Of a stretch of 10,000 bases of DNA, positions 1 through 8,560 are shown in pieces. The notes under the pieces are model-generated. The model saw only the letters and a program-made list of their open reading frames with translations, did no database searches and was not told the origin of the DNA. The first letter of the stretch is position 1; every line of letters starts with the position of its first letter. Both the position numbers and the translations under genes were made by a program. The DNA lies in the NCBI GenBank assembly GCA_015478945.1, contig JABUQX010002652.1, forward strand, positions 37,501 to 47,500, in the 5' to 3' direction. The DNA comes from Trachelipus rathkii (lineage: Eukaryota; Arthropoda; Malacostraca; Isopoda; Trachelipodidae).

Positions 1-376
1 GGACACGCAATTACCATCTATAGCGATATCATTGCCGAATCCATGAACGTTTTTTGGGCTTCTAGCACAAATCTAGCATCGATGTTCGAGGTGTCAAAAG
101 ACACTAACATTGATCGAAGAGTATCAAATGAGAAAAAGCTTGAAATCAGATAAAGATCCACTGGGTTTGTGTGCGTAATAATGTAAAAGTTTTCCACATC
201 TTTCAGAAATCGCCAGAAAAAAAATCTTAGCAAGCCTTTTAACAAGTGTGGCTAGTGAGCGTCTTTCTCAGTGGTGCAGATTTCATTTACGACGAAAAGA
301 GAAGCAAAATCTCCCCTGAAAGGGCTTGAAGCTTGAGTTATTAACTAATTTTGGAATTATTAATTTTCAAGCATTA
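1..376 (+). pseudogene. hAT transposase, C-terminal dimerisation region (partial, frameshifted)
   Basis: This is the last ~120 codons of a hAT-superfamily transposase, the enzyme that excises and reinserts its own DNA element; the rest lies left of the window. Seen in order: DKDPL at 149-163 (the usual 'DPL..W' entry to the dimerisation domain, here followed by two stops), FPHLSEIARK at 189-218, LTSVASERL at 239-265, then, after a one-base slip, ADFIYDEKRSKISPERA at 276-326. These match the family's hATC hallmark, a TSxxSERxFS box followed by a 'KRsrlsPe' helix. The F of the SERLFS box is lost through a one-base deletion near 263-268. A weak tail (LELLIFKH) reaches a stop near 376. The gene is broken by at least two frameshifts plus stops. 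It runs toward the candidate element end at 826, as expected for a 3' end. The family call is firm; the lineage within hAT is not determined. Confidence 0.85.
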
Positions 377-477
377 AAATATATAACCTTATTCCAAATG
401 GGTGGAGGCTTGGGAAGAGATTGGTGGGGTGCAAAAAGAGTTGGGTCCAAGCGTCCTGTAACTCTGGCAATACGGGT

Positions 478-603
478 ATTATTATAAATATATATATTAC
501 CTATATATATATCTTATATATATTACTATATATATAATATATATATATTATATATATAAATTATATTTTTTTTAAATAATTATATATATATATCTAATAT
601 ATT
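478..603. repeat. Irregular (TA)n array
   Basis: Almost pure A/T with TATATA runs broken by single extra A, T or C bases. It lies inside the hAT 3' end, between the coding relic and the subterminal repeats. Confidence 0.95.
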
Positions 604-679
604 TACTATAAGGTTCAACTGCTGTGTGTGCCTGGTGTGTGTGTGTGAAGTACCTGTGGCTAAAACTGCTAAAAACTTA

Positions 680-822
680 ACTATCGCTATCCGCATCCCG
701 CCCACAATCCGCGTATAGTGGCATTGTACTATCGCATCCGCATCCGCATCCGCGGATAGTGGAAAAATCACTATCCGCATCCGCATTCGCGGATAGTGAA
801 AAAATCACTAATCCGCTACACC
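680..822. repeat. Palindromic ~37-bp subterminal tandem repeats (GCGGAT-rich)
   Basis: Two well-kept tandem units lie at about 737-809. Each contains (CCGCAT)n, then CGCGGATAGTG, an A-rich spacer and CACTATCCGC, so CACTATCCGC and GCGGATAGTG recur as inverted partners able to fold into hairpins. A third, worn unit is visible at about 680-736 (CTATCCGCATCCCGCC, then CCGCGTATAGTGG). Subterminal arrays of short repeats are known binding sites for hAT transposases, and this array sits directly inside the candidate terminus at 826. A binding role is inference. Confidence 0.7.
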
Positions 823-826
823 TCTA

Positions 827-962
827 AATATATATAATAGTATATATATTATAACACTATATATATATATTTATATATATATATATTACTTATATATATA
901 TAATTATCTATATATATATATATATATACTATATAATATATATATATTATTATATATATGCC
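827..962. repeat. Irregular (TA)n array
   Basis: TA dinucleotide array starting immediately after the candidate hAT terminus at 826. Its low complexity hides any target-site duplication. Confidence 0.95.
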
Positions 963-984
963 ACACTAATATCACTAAGTCACT

Positions 985-1447
985 ATATATGTCACGAGAC
1001 CCTCCCTCCCATTTGCAATTTTGCCGTCGCCAACCGCCGCAATCTGTTCATCATTTATTCCATCTGGAACCTATCTCGGCTGTCGCCATTTTCCTCTTTA
1101 CGTTCCATAAAACACCTTCTATACAAGATTATCACATATCTTTCTGAATCTGCCCACTTCAGCAGTTAACTCTATTTTCTTGTATCTTCAAGAAGTGAAT
1201 ATTTTTCTATAACATTCTGATTTCGTTAATGTAACATTATACTTATTAATCAATGCAAGATAAATTTTATTTACGCTCTCTTATATAATATTTTGACTGA
1301 CTGGAATACTTCATGTTCACCACTCAAATATTCCTTTACATTTGAACCAACATATATTTGACAGGGCCCTCGCCATGGTGCTGACTCTTTCAGTTCAGCC
1401 CAGTGTGGCCGTTTCATTGTGAGCCGTGGTGGGTCTGTACACTGACT
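985..1447. other. Unassigned island between TA arrays
   Basis: Mixed-composition DNA with no long open frame, tRNA-like box or transposase/RT motif that I can recognise. It has a pyrimidine-leaning start (CCCTCCCTCCC at about 1001-1011), an AT-rich middle and a short GC-richer block at about 1365-1440 containing GGGCCCTCGCCATGG. It could be a worn repeat of unknown family or remnant unique sequence. Confidence 0.5.
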
Positions 1448-1449
1448 CA

Positions 1450-1850
1450 AATATATATATATACTGTAGTCTATTTATATAGTAATTAATTAACAGTTTT
1501 GTACTTAAATTTAATTTTAGTGAACCTATATACTATATAGTATATATCTATATTATATATACTATATAATAATATCATATAATATATAATAATATATCAT
1601 ATATATGTATATATAATATTATTATATATATATATTATAAGATATAAAATATATATACTATAGGCTATATATATATTATTAATATGATATATATATATAT
1701 ATATATATATATACTCATATACTTGTTCTATATACTATATATATTATATACGGTATAATATAATATATATATATATTACTTTTTTTCTTACAGTATTATA
1801 TATATATATACTATATCATACAAAATATATTTTTAGAATTTTTGAAAATG
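1450..1850. repeat. Irregular (TA)n array with short interruptions
   Basis: TA-rich run with a non-TA break near 1485-1520 and T-rich breaks near 1781-1795. No gene signal is visible in it. Confidence 0.93.
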
Positions 1851-1884
1851 GGCTATTCAATGCGATTTTTATTTTCTTTTTTTT

Positions 1885-2008
1885 CATATTATTATACTAT
1901 AATATATATTATTATATCTCCTACGGTCCATATTTACTAATATATTGTTATATATATATATATATTATTTATATTATTTATATACTATATATATTATATA
2001 TATCATAT

Positions 2009-2039
<31 letters not shown>

Positions 2040-2085
2040 TTATCTATTTTTATATATACTATATATCATTACTACATATATAGTA
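1885..2085. repeat. Irregular (TA)n array
   Basis: TA dinucleotide array interrupted at about 1918-1940 by a short mixed sequence (CTCCTACGGTCCA). It ends just before the SINE-like duplicated repeat. The 1851-1884 gap is T-rich and holds nothing recognisable. Confidence 0.93.
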
Positions 2086-2110
2086 TTTTCAAATTATTTG
2101 GCATAATGCA

Positions 2111-2325
2111 ATTTATCCTTTAGATCCTTAGCAAAGAACATCAAAGTGGGCGGGAAGGTTAAAGAATTACTGCCTTCTCCGGGGATTGACCCCGCGTGTT
2201 GCGATTTTTATTATGGCTCGCATGCTTTCACGCTCTCGCTCCTAGTCCCTCATACCCAAAAAGTCTGAGTTCAAGAACAGTTTTAAAGCAATTCGAGTTC
2301 CCCTCAAGGCGGACTCTATATCTGA
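2111..2325 (-). repeat. tRNA-like (putative SINE) repeat, copy 1
   Basis: On the - strand this copy carries a T-arm-like stem, CGGGG-TCAAT-CCCCG, at about 2181-2195, overlapping a B-box-like GGGTCAATCCC at 2182-2192. An A-box-like stretch (CTAGGAGCGAGAG) lies about 50 nt upstream on that strand, near 2230-2246. Downstream on the same strand is a tail shared with copy 2 (TTCTTTG, then an AT-rich end). Pol III internal promoters of this type mark tRNA-derived SINEs. The A box is degenerate and no acceptor stem pairs convincingly, so this is not called a tRNA gene. The family is unknown to me. Confidence 0.5.
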
Positions 2326-2416
2326 AGGCCTCCGCTTCCAAATGTTTCCAATAGATGCGCGCGTCTTCGTGTAGAATAATGATGGACGTGTGTTACAAAT
2401 TCAGAAGAAGTGCGCC

Positions 2417-2625
2417 ATTTATTATTTAGATCTTAAACAAAGAACATAAAGTAGGAAGGTAAAGAATACTTGCCTCTCCGGGATTGAACCACTCTGTGTG
2501 CGTAATGAAGACAATAATGCTCGATGCTTTACGGACTGGACGCCTATCCCTCAACCCAAAAAAAGTTAAGTTCAAGAACAGTTTTAAGCTAATTCGTTGT
2601 TCCCCTGCGAGGTGGACATCACCAG
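2417..2625 (-). repeat. tRNA-like (putative SINE) repeat, copy 2
   Basis: A direct repeat of copy 1, offset by about 300 bp. It shares AAAGAACAT near 2440, the TGCCTxCTCCGGG block, GATGCTTT, CCAAAAA and a long block TTCAAGAACAGTTTTAA near 2570-2590. On the - strand the B box reads GGTTCAATCCC at 2480-2490, a match to the Pol III consensus GGTTCRANNCC. An A-box candidate (TAGGCGTCCAGTCCG) lies at about 2531-2546. The copies differ by many small indels, so the duplication is either old or comes from two insertions of one family. A 78-codon open stretch on the + strand across this copy has no family resemblance. Confidence 0.55.
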
Positions 2626-2699
2626 TGTCAGCCTGTCCTATCCCTTCTTATTATTTAAGGCAAACTAAGCAAAGAGAAGAGACACAGAAGCGGGAGTTT

Positions 2700-2872
2700 A
2701 AGTATATATATAATATATAATATAATAAATATAATATAGTACATATATATATAGTATATATGTAGTAATATAACTACTCATACTATATATATATAGATAT
2801 ATATTACTGTAGCTCTATAAAATTATATACTATATAATATATATCTATATATATAGTACTCATAGTACATAC
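2700..2872. repeat. Irregular (TA)n array
   Basis: TA-rich array with scattered G and C bases (ATAGTATATAG type), directly after the second SINE-like copy. Confidence 0.9.
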
Positions 2873-3365
2873 TATCAGATCATAAGGTTCAGTTATACAT
2901 TAAAATAGCCTAATTTATATCCATGGTACTGATCTATAAATCTACAAGATATCTCTCTTATATAATGAAATAATATCCTAATAAAGATGATAGTATGAGT
3001 ATATATATATAGTAATATATACATTGTATAGTTATATTAATAAATGAATCACTAAAATATATACATATTTATATTATATGTTATTACACTAAGTATGGAG
3101 TACATTTACACAAATTAATGAATTCATATAGCATGTCTCCCGCAACCGGGCTTTCCTATATAGATGACACCTCATATAATATATAGTATATAGGTATATT
3201 ATATATACTATATATACTCATATTATAATAAGATTAGCTATATATCATAATTTTAATTAAATGGATATATATTATTATATAGTATATAATATATATATAT
3301 ATATATATATTTATAATACTTTACTCAATACCTATTTACTGATTTACTTACATAACTATATATTT
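2873..3365. other. AT-rich stretch with TA patches, no gene seen
   Basis: AT-rich DNA with TA patches at about 3000-3030 and 3175-3310 and short mixed stretches between them, for example CATGTCTCCCGCAACCGGGC near 3133-3152, where CCCG and CGGG can pair. The open stretch beginning at 3261 translates to an I/Y/L/S-rich string produced purely by TA and CT composition. I see no gene, RNA or mobile-element signal. Confidence 0.7.
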
Positions 3366-3505
3366 ATATATATTCTACTAACTATCTATTATATCTATAA
3401 TACTCCTCTCTCACTACTCCTTACTACTTCCTTTATATTCTTCTTATCCTTCTCACTTCCTTTATCTCACTCCTCCTCTCTCTCTATCTTTTCTCTATTC
3501 ACTTC
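3366..3505. repeat. Pyrimidine-rich (CT)-type tract
   Basis: About 140 bp that is almost free of G on the + strand, made of C/T-rich words such as CTCCTCTCTCTCT with occasional A. It contrasts sharply with the TA arrays on either side. It is a simple-sequence tract with no sign of coding function. Confidence 0.8.
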
Positions 3506-3640
3506 AATGAATGGCTACTCAGGGCATCTTCTTTAGTGTATGTGACTAAACTGGTACCCTAACTTCTAGTGATACCCGTAACGGCCGAATCCGACCAACG
3601 CCAACCGGCCTGCACGCGTCCATCCCATGCTTAAGGTATA
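3506..3640. other. Short GC-richer island with TAGTGAT-like start
   Basis: Contains TAGTGATACCCGTAACGG from 3567, followed by a GC-rich stretch with GGCCGAATCCGACC and AACCGGCC. The first seven bases match the TAGTGAT of the inverted ends at 6503 and 9640, and this island lies upstream of the second hAT relic, so it could be a worn 5' terminus of that element. Only seven bases match, so the call is weak. Confidence 0.25.
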
Positions 3641-3842
3641 TATCCTCCCATCTATATATAATAATATATATATATATTATATATTATACTTATATATATA
3701 TATGTAATAATATATTAATATATATATAATACTATATATGATATATATAAGTATATATAATATATATAACTATATAATATTATATATATATAATATATAT
3801 TAATATTTATTATATATAACCTATATATATACTATATATACT
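3636..3842. repeat. Irregular (TA)n array
   Basis: TA dinucleotide array with small A- or T-doubling slips, bordering the second hAT element on its 5' side. Confidence 0.95.
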
Positions 3843-4030
3843 CTCTTTTTAGAAATTTTTGGCTTATGCCATAATTTATTATTCAATTAATAAAAAAGGT
3901 ATTCGTTATAACTTTCTATAGAGAGCCTTTCAAATAAGTTTAATTATCCTTATTAAGAGGCCTCATGCTCTTGAACTATTTTTATTCACTCTGTAAGGTA
4001 AAAAGTTCTTACATTTGCTAATATGAAATA

Positions 4031-4354
4031 GTTAACACAGTTGATGGGAAACAGTCAGTTCGATCATGCTTTAAGAGTTTAAAGTCTCACTTATTGGGGT
4101 CATAACTACAACACACTGTGGAATCCTTGTAAATTTAATGGCGACATTTAAGAACCGCCTCCTCACCAGAACAAATGCTGCGATTGTTAAAAAGAAAGGG
4201 CGAAGCAAAAGCTGTTCAGGATAACTTTAATTTTCCAAAAACTCAGTCGAAAGTAGATATTTTTTTCAAGTCAAAAACTTGTTCTGTCTATATCGAGTGA
4301 AAAATTTAAAATTCAATTGATTATTATAATGGTTGCTAAAGATATTGACCCATT

Positions 4355-4398
<44 letters not shown>

Positions 4399-5926
4399 AC
4401 TAGGATTTAAAGCACTGTGTGGAGACATGGTTTCGAAACTGGAAGTCACTTTAGATCTGAAAAATATTCGTAAAATAGTTCTAGAAGAAACGGATGAGCA
4501 AAAAAATAAGCTTAAGAATTGCTTAAAGGGATGCTTTGTGCATTTAAAATGGATGCTTGTCAGCAAGGCAGAAGCGTATATAGATTTGAGATTTATTACA
4601 ATGTGGACTCAAATATAAAACAATATACTAAAATGTTAGCAGTAAGAGATACCAACTCGCAATATTTCAGCTAACATATCCAAAAACTTGTTATTTACGT
4701 TTTAAAAGATTTCGAAATAACAAGAGGCAAATGATTAGCTTTGTTACGGATAACGGATAACATGATCAGTACGATTGAAAAATTAAATAAGGGCAATGAG
4801 GATGAGGATGAGGAACAGGAAGCTGGTGAATGCGATACTGATTTTATTGAATGTCAAAAGAAGAATAATAGTTGTTTTCAGAATGAACTTGATAAAACTA
4901 TGATAACACTATGTTCCGATGACGTTAAACATTGCACACATGATGTGTAAGAGTTTCATACTTTTACGTAGCAATAGCGATTGTCTGCAGCATCTATACT
5001 CATTCAGCAAATCTTATCAGCAAGGCGAGACAAATAGCAAAAGCAGCACGTACCTCAAATTTAATGGAAGTTTTAAAGCGTCAAGCTGGAAATGTGGCAG
5101 TATTAAGTCAAGAGAAAAGATGGGGAAGTACATGTCTTATGCTCGAAAGGCTTTTGCATCTAAAAGACTGTATTAGTTTGATGACTGCCGGTACTCCTGA
5201 ACTTTCTCTCTTCGATAGTCAGTGGGAATAAATCGAAACACTCAAAGAATTATTAAAACACCTATACTTTACAACCAAAAATATTCAGTTAGAAGACTTG
5301 ACTGCAGGAAAATTTTTATAGGAAGGAATTCTAGCAAATGACATAAAAAACTCAATGAAAGAAAGGAAAGAATGTTAACTGAAACACAAAATATTTTTGT
5401 TTGACATCTGTGTTGATCCACAGTTCAGAATCTTCCTCAGAACTGAAGATCTGATATTAGAAGCTAGAAATGCTCTTTGTGAACTAGGACTAAAAATGAA
5501 TAACACTATCAAACAGAAATTTGGGTCGGAGTTAGATAGTTCAGCAGTTTCAGGTATCCTCCCTTGTGTATGTATCTTGTCAGATGAAGATGAAGGAGTC
5601 AAATTTGGACAAACAATGGGACAAACTGGAACATGCGGAAAAGCGATTGGAAAAAGACTTTCAACCTAAAAATCCTGTAGAAAATAATCAAAATAGAATT
5701 CCATTAAGGTATTAGATTGAATAAATGAAAACGACTGAATCAAAGTTAAAACAGTTAAAGAGCCAATCTCTAGCAATTGCTATCCTAAAATTTTTGCAAG
5801 ATGCGGCTTACACATATGCCTCCTATGCAAGTGAATGTTGAGAGCTTATTTTATGCTTTAAAAATAATAAATCGGATCTAAGGGCATCATTAATAGGATG
5901 ATTTTATTGAAGGTTTATTTTTAAGA
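4031..5926 (+). pseudogene. hAT transposase relic with BED-like finger, RNase H fold and hATC tail
   Basis: A near full-length transposase of about 630 codons, broken by many frameshifts and stops. Motifs in order: a BED-finger-like start (VDGKQSVRSCFKSLKSH, 4040-4090); MVAKDIDPL (4329-4355); GFKALCGDMVSKLEV (from 4403); the first catalytic Asp region MDAC (4549-4560, Asp 4552-4554); LAVRDTNSQ; FVTDNG (4740-4757) with the second Asp at 4749-4751; NMISTIEKLN; an acidic GATGAG-repeat segment (about 4795-4840); RWGST (5118-5132); SLFDSQWE near 5210; VDPQFRIFL near 5412-5438; a worn hATC box VNVESLFYALKII (5831-5869); then KSDLRASL and DFIEGLFLR (to 5926). This order matches ZBED-like hAT proteins. 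A 39-nt T run (4357-4395) replaces the codons expected between PL and GFKALC. The third catalytic residue (Glu) was not placed. The sequence as written cannot encode an active enzyme. Confidence 0.9.
4357..4395. repeat. 39-nt T homopolymer inside the transposase relic
   Basis: An uninterrupted run of 39 T (poly-A on the - strand) between the codons for DPL and GFKALC of the transposase. The coding sense is recognisable on both sides. It could be a slippage expansion, a retroposition poly-A scar or a read artefact. Confidence 0.95.
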
Positions 5927-6007
5927 CAATTGTGTTGAATAAATTTTTATTACATATCTCAGGCAGTTCAAAGGGAAATATTTAAAAAAATTTATAAGAA
6001 AGCGGAA

Positions 6008-6312
6008 TTATATATATATATATATAATATATATATATATATCATATATAAATATATATTATATATATATACATATATATATATAAATAATATATATATA
6101 TAGCTATATATATTATATATATATATGTATATATATATAATATATATATATTAATTATATAATATATAATATATATAGTATATATATATAATATATATTA
6201 TATTATACTATATATAATATACCTCAATATCTATACATAGTGTTTTAAAAATTTATATACCCTATAATATATATATATCATATACTATATAATAATATTA
6301 ATATATATATAT
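6008..6312. repeat. Irregular (TA)n array
   Basis: About 300 bp of TA-rich DNA with a short mixed gap near 6221-6260 (ACCTCAATATCTATACATAG). It borders the second hAT element on its 3' side. Confidence 0.95.
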
Positions 6313-6366
6313 TCATTAGTAGGGCAGGATTTCATTTAGGGGGGCAAAGTTTGAGTGCATACCCTT
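6313..6366. other. Short non-TA insert between TA arrays
   Basis: About 50 bp with a distinctive TTTAGGGGGGCAAAGTTTGA at 6336-6355. TAGGGG-type starts occur at hAT ends, so it may be a fragment of another terminus, but no partner was found. Confidence 0.25.
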
Positions 6367-6443
6367 ATATAGTAAAATATATTTATATATATATATATAT
6401 ATAAATATTATTAATATATATATATATATATAATATATATTAG

Positions 6444-6489
<46 letters not shown>

Positions 6490-6502
6490 TTATATAATAT
6501 AT
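6367..6502. repeat. Irregular (TA)n array
   Basis: TA array including one of the longest pure TA runs in the window (about 6450-6488). It ends directly at the TAGTGATGG end at 6503. Confidence 0.95.
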
Positions 6503-6534
6503 TAGTGATGGACCGGATGTCAAAATTTGACTGT

Positions 6535-6655
6535 TTGCGGATGCGGATGCGGATGTGCCGTTAAAAACAGGATGACGGATGCGGATGCGGATGCGGGATG
6601 CGGGATGGCGGACATCGCGATCTTAAAGTAGATGAGGCATGCGGATGCGGATGTC
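6535..6655 (+). repeat. GCGGAT hexamer-rich subterminal repeats (left)
   Basis: Three clusters of GCGGATGCGGATG at about 6537-6555, 6577-6603 and 6640-6652, separated by short spacers, just inside the TAGTGATGG end. The hexamer is the one that dominates the subterminal repeats at 680-822, in reverse complement. Confidence 0.8.
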
Positions 6656-6689
6656 CTTACTCCTTTAAGTTTTGAATTAAAATTAATAG

Positions 6690-6792
6690 ATAGATATATA
6701 TATATATATATTATATATTATATACTATATAATTATATATATAATTATATATTAATATATATATATATATAATATATATATATAATATATAG
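6690..6792. repeat. (TA)n array at the LINE 3' end
   Basis: TA array directly following the LINE's last non-repetitive bases on the - strand (TGGTAAAACT, ending at 6791). It may be the LINE's own microsatellite tail or the target into which it inserted. Confidence 0.9.
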
Positions 6793-6826
6793 TTTTACCA
6801 ACACTCACGAGCAGAGCCCTATTCAA

Positions 6827-6847
6827 GGAGGGGTGTTTCACGCCTCC
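6827..6847 (-). other. Stem-loop in the LINE 3' UTR
   Basis: GGAGGCGTG-AAA-CACCCCTCC on the - strand: nine stem positions with one mismatch and a three-base loop, about 35 nt before the LINE's end. Some LINEs use a 3' stem-loop for recognition by their own reverse transcriptase. That role here is inference. Confidence 0.5.
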
Positions 6848-7763
6848 CAAATATTCCATCAATTAACACAAACTACGCAGATGAGCCACAGACGCAGACT
6901 TTAAAGTGAGGAGATTTTAAATTCAGCAGGAATACAGAAGATGGAGAGAATTCCACAGAACAGAGGTGGAGGGAAAGAAGGAAGCACCGCAGCAAACAAG
7001 CCTCGAGTTACCAATTCAAACACAAAACTCATACGCTGACACAGCACCCCTTGTGCTACGAAGGCCTTCCTATATGTTGGTGCGTACGAGTGATAAACTC
7101 CGCGTCAGCACCTGCCGCTTGCCCCCTGGGTACTATAAGAAAAGAGAACTTATAAAGCCACCAAACATGCGCCCGAAAAGATAAGAGGGTCAAGTGAACT
7201 GGAAAGTAGCAGAACAGTTATAAGCCTTTGTGGCCTTTGCCTCGACCCTATCAAAAGCCGGGTGAAACCAGGGCCCCCCTCCCTGATTATGAGGAGCAGT
7301 AACTCATAACAAGGCGGATTGAGGCTTTGTATGAGCTGGAGCAACTGAGAAGTAGGAAAAAAGTCTTTCGCAGCTAAAAACAGGAACTCCAGTTTCTTGA
7401 AGGCACGCCCTAGCAAACCGTTGTGCCTTGGATGTGAGGTGTTTATGTTAAGGCAAAGCGATCGTTTATATTGTCAACAGGAGAGACGAGAGAACCGTTG
7501 AAGAGAGGAGGAAAGTTAGAAGGTGTCTTAGAGAGGGAGGATTTGAGAATTGGGTGTTTTAAGATAAGCTATCATATGTGAGATCGACCGTCACCGCGAA
7601 AATTCTATCCAGATCAGCGAGAATAGGAAATCGAAAGATAAGACCGCCCCGGCATATACTAGAAGTAAAAAGAGGGAGCATAATTGAAATGAGTGAAGAA
7701 TGAAGGGTCGAGTCATCGCATACGAGTGATTAGAGTTAATGTGCAGGTGATAGATCATTAATT

Positions 7764-7824
7764 GGGGGGGGGGGGGGACAAAAAAAAATAGGGGTGGGAA
7801 AAAATTAAAAAAAAATGGGGGGGT
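7764..7824. repeat. G14 and A-rich homopolymer cluster within the LINE
   Basis: A run of 14 G (7764-7777), then A8, and further A- and G-runs to about 7822. It lies between RT motifs B and C. Translated on the - strand it gives strings of P and F where this LINE family has a hydrophobic segment, so homopolymers seem to have expanded from shorter C/T runs. Confidence 0.85.
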
Positions 7825-8476
7825 AGGAGTAAGACAGAACCTGTGAGGAACACCACTTTGAAAAGAAAAAGAAAGTCGTCCCATCAACAACAGCCGATAT
7901 TTAGTGATTTGAAAGAAAAGCAAAGAAAATGAGGAAACCCAAAGGAGGGGAGCTTGGGAGAACAGTGACGCGTGTCATACCCGGACAAATGCCTTTGGAT
8001 ATGTCAAGCGCCACCACCGAAGTCTCTCCGTAAGTTCCTGAGGCGGAAAACCATAAATCAGTTAGTTAGAAAAGTATATCGCCAGTAGGACTCGAGCTCC
8101 GAAAGCCGTACTGGCGATCGGAAAGAAGGGAATGTTATGCTAGATGATCCAGTAAATGAAAGTTAAAATGGTTCCAAAGTTCTTAGATAGAAAACAAGTG
8201 AGAGCTATAGGGATATAGGGCGATCAGAGCGGCTTCCTTTTTTTCCGAAAAGGTTGTGACATGTTTGTGCTTCCAACACTGAGGCGAAAGTTTAGTATTG
8301 AGACATAGAGAATAAATATAGTTGAACGAGGGGCGGGTTCAGCACGAAAGGCACACTCATTCAAAACTCGGGGAGGAATGGCATCCGGGACCACCCGCTT
8401 TCCTAACGTTCACAGATTTCAGGAAGCCCATGCACCCAATCAAATGTTAATCACAGGCCAATGGCATACGAACCTG

Positions 8477-8560
8477 AGAAGAAGAAGCGAGGAGGGAGGA
8501 GGAGGTAGGAAGAGAGGGAGGAGCGAGGAGGGGAGGAGAGGAGGAGGAGGAGGAGAAGTG
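8477..8560. repeat. (GGA)n polypurine tract within the LINE
   Basis: About 84 bp almost purely of A and G with GGAGGA units. It lies in the proline/serine-rich spacer before the GPDGIP block of the antisense RT relic. The 68-codon open stretch on the + strand across it (E/R/G-rich) is an antisense composition effect. Confidence 0.85.

Larger units (their letters stand above)
1..826 (+). mobile_element. 3' end of a hAT DNA transposon (5' part outside window)
   Basis: The transposase relic at 1-376 is followed by about 100 bp of non-coding sequence, a TA array, a short TG-rich stretch (620-645) and palindromic subterminal repeats. The segment stops at 826, where the complement reads TAGAGGTGTAGCGGATTAGT. 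hAT elements typically begin with T/CAG(N)G-type inverted ends, so the position, orientation and sequence all fit an element end. The partner terminus is off the left edge. The target duplication cannot be judged, because 827 onward is TA repeat. The link between the transposase and this terminus is inferred from order and distance, since a TA array lies between them. Confidence 0.6.
3843..6007 (+). mobile_element. Second hAT element, internal part (BED-finger type)
   Basis: A coherent, TA-array-free block holding a whole but broken hAT transposase at 4031-5926, with AT-rich flanks of about 190 bp (5') and 80 bp (3'). TA arrays begin at both borders. No terminal inverted repeats are clear: the only 5' candidate is the TAGTGAT at 3567, and a downstream partner is uncertain. 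Its motifs differ clearly from those of the relic at 1-376, so this is a separate lineage and not a duplicate. Confidence 0.75.

Noticed and set aside
478..603. TATA-box promoters within the TA arrays
   Set aside because: TATAAA-like words are unavoidable in TA repeats and no gene start lies at a sensible distance.
580..786. Open frame on the - strand with repeated D-A residues
   Set aside because: It is the translation of the GCGGAT subterminal repeats and TG/TA repeats, with no protein-family resemblance.
2480..2546. A functional tRNA gene on the - strand
   Set aside because: The B box is good, but the A box is degenerate, the acceptor stem does not pair and the repeat occurs twice, which fits a SINE-like repeat better.
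3261..3536. 91-codon open frame rich in I, Y, L and S
   Set aside because: It is produced entirely by TA and CT simple sequence.
4336..4566. 76-codon open frame on the - strand ending in a lysine run
   Set aside because: It is antisense to the hAT relic, and its lysine run is the poly-T tract read backwards.
6535..6655. Regular GCGGATG repeats considered as a CRISPR-like array
   Set aside because: The units are six bases long with irregular spacing, and the surroundings are eukaryotic mobile elements.
6966..7184. 72-codon open frame on the + strand beginning MEGKKEAPQQ
   Set aside because: It is antisense to the C-terminal part of the LINE ORF2, whose conserved motifs read on the - strand.
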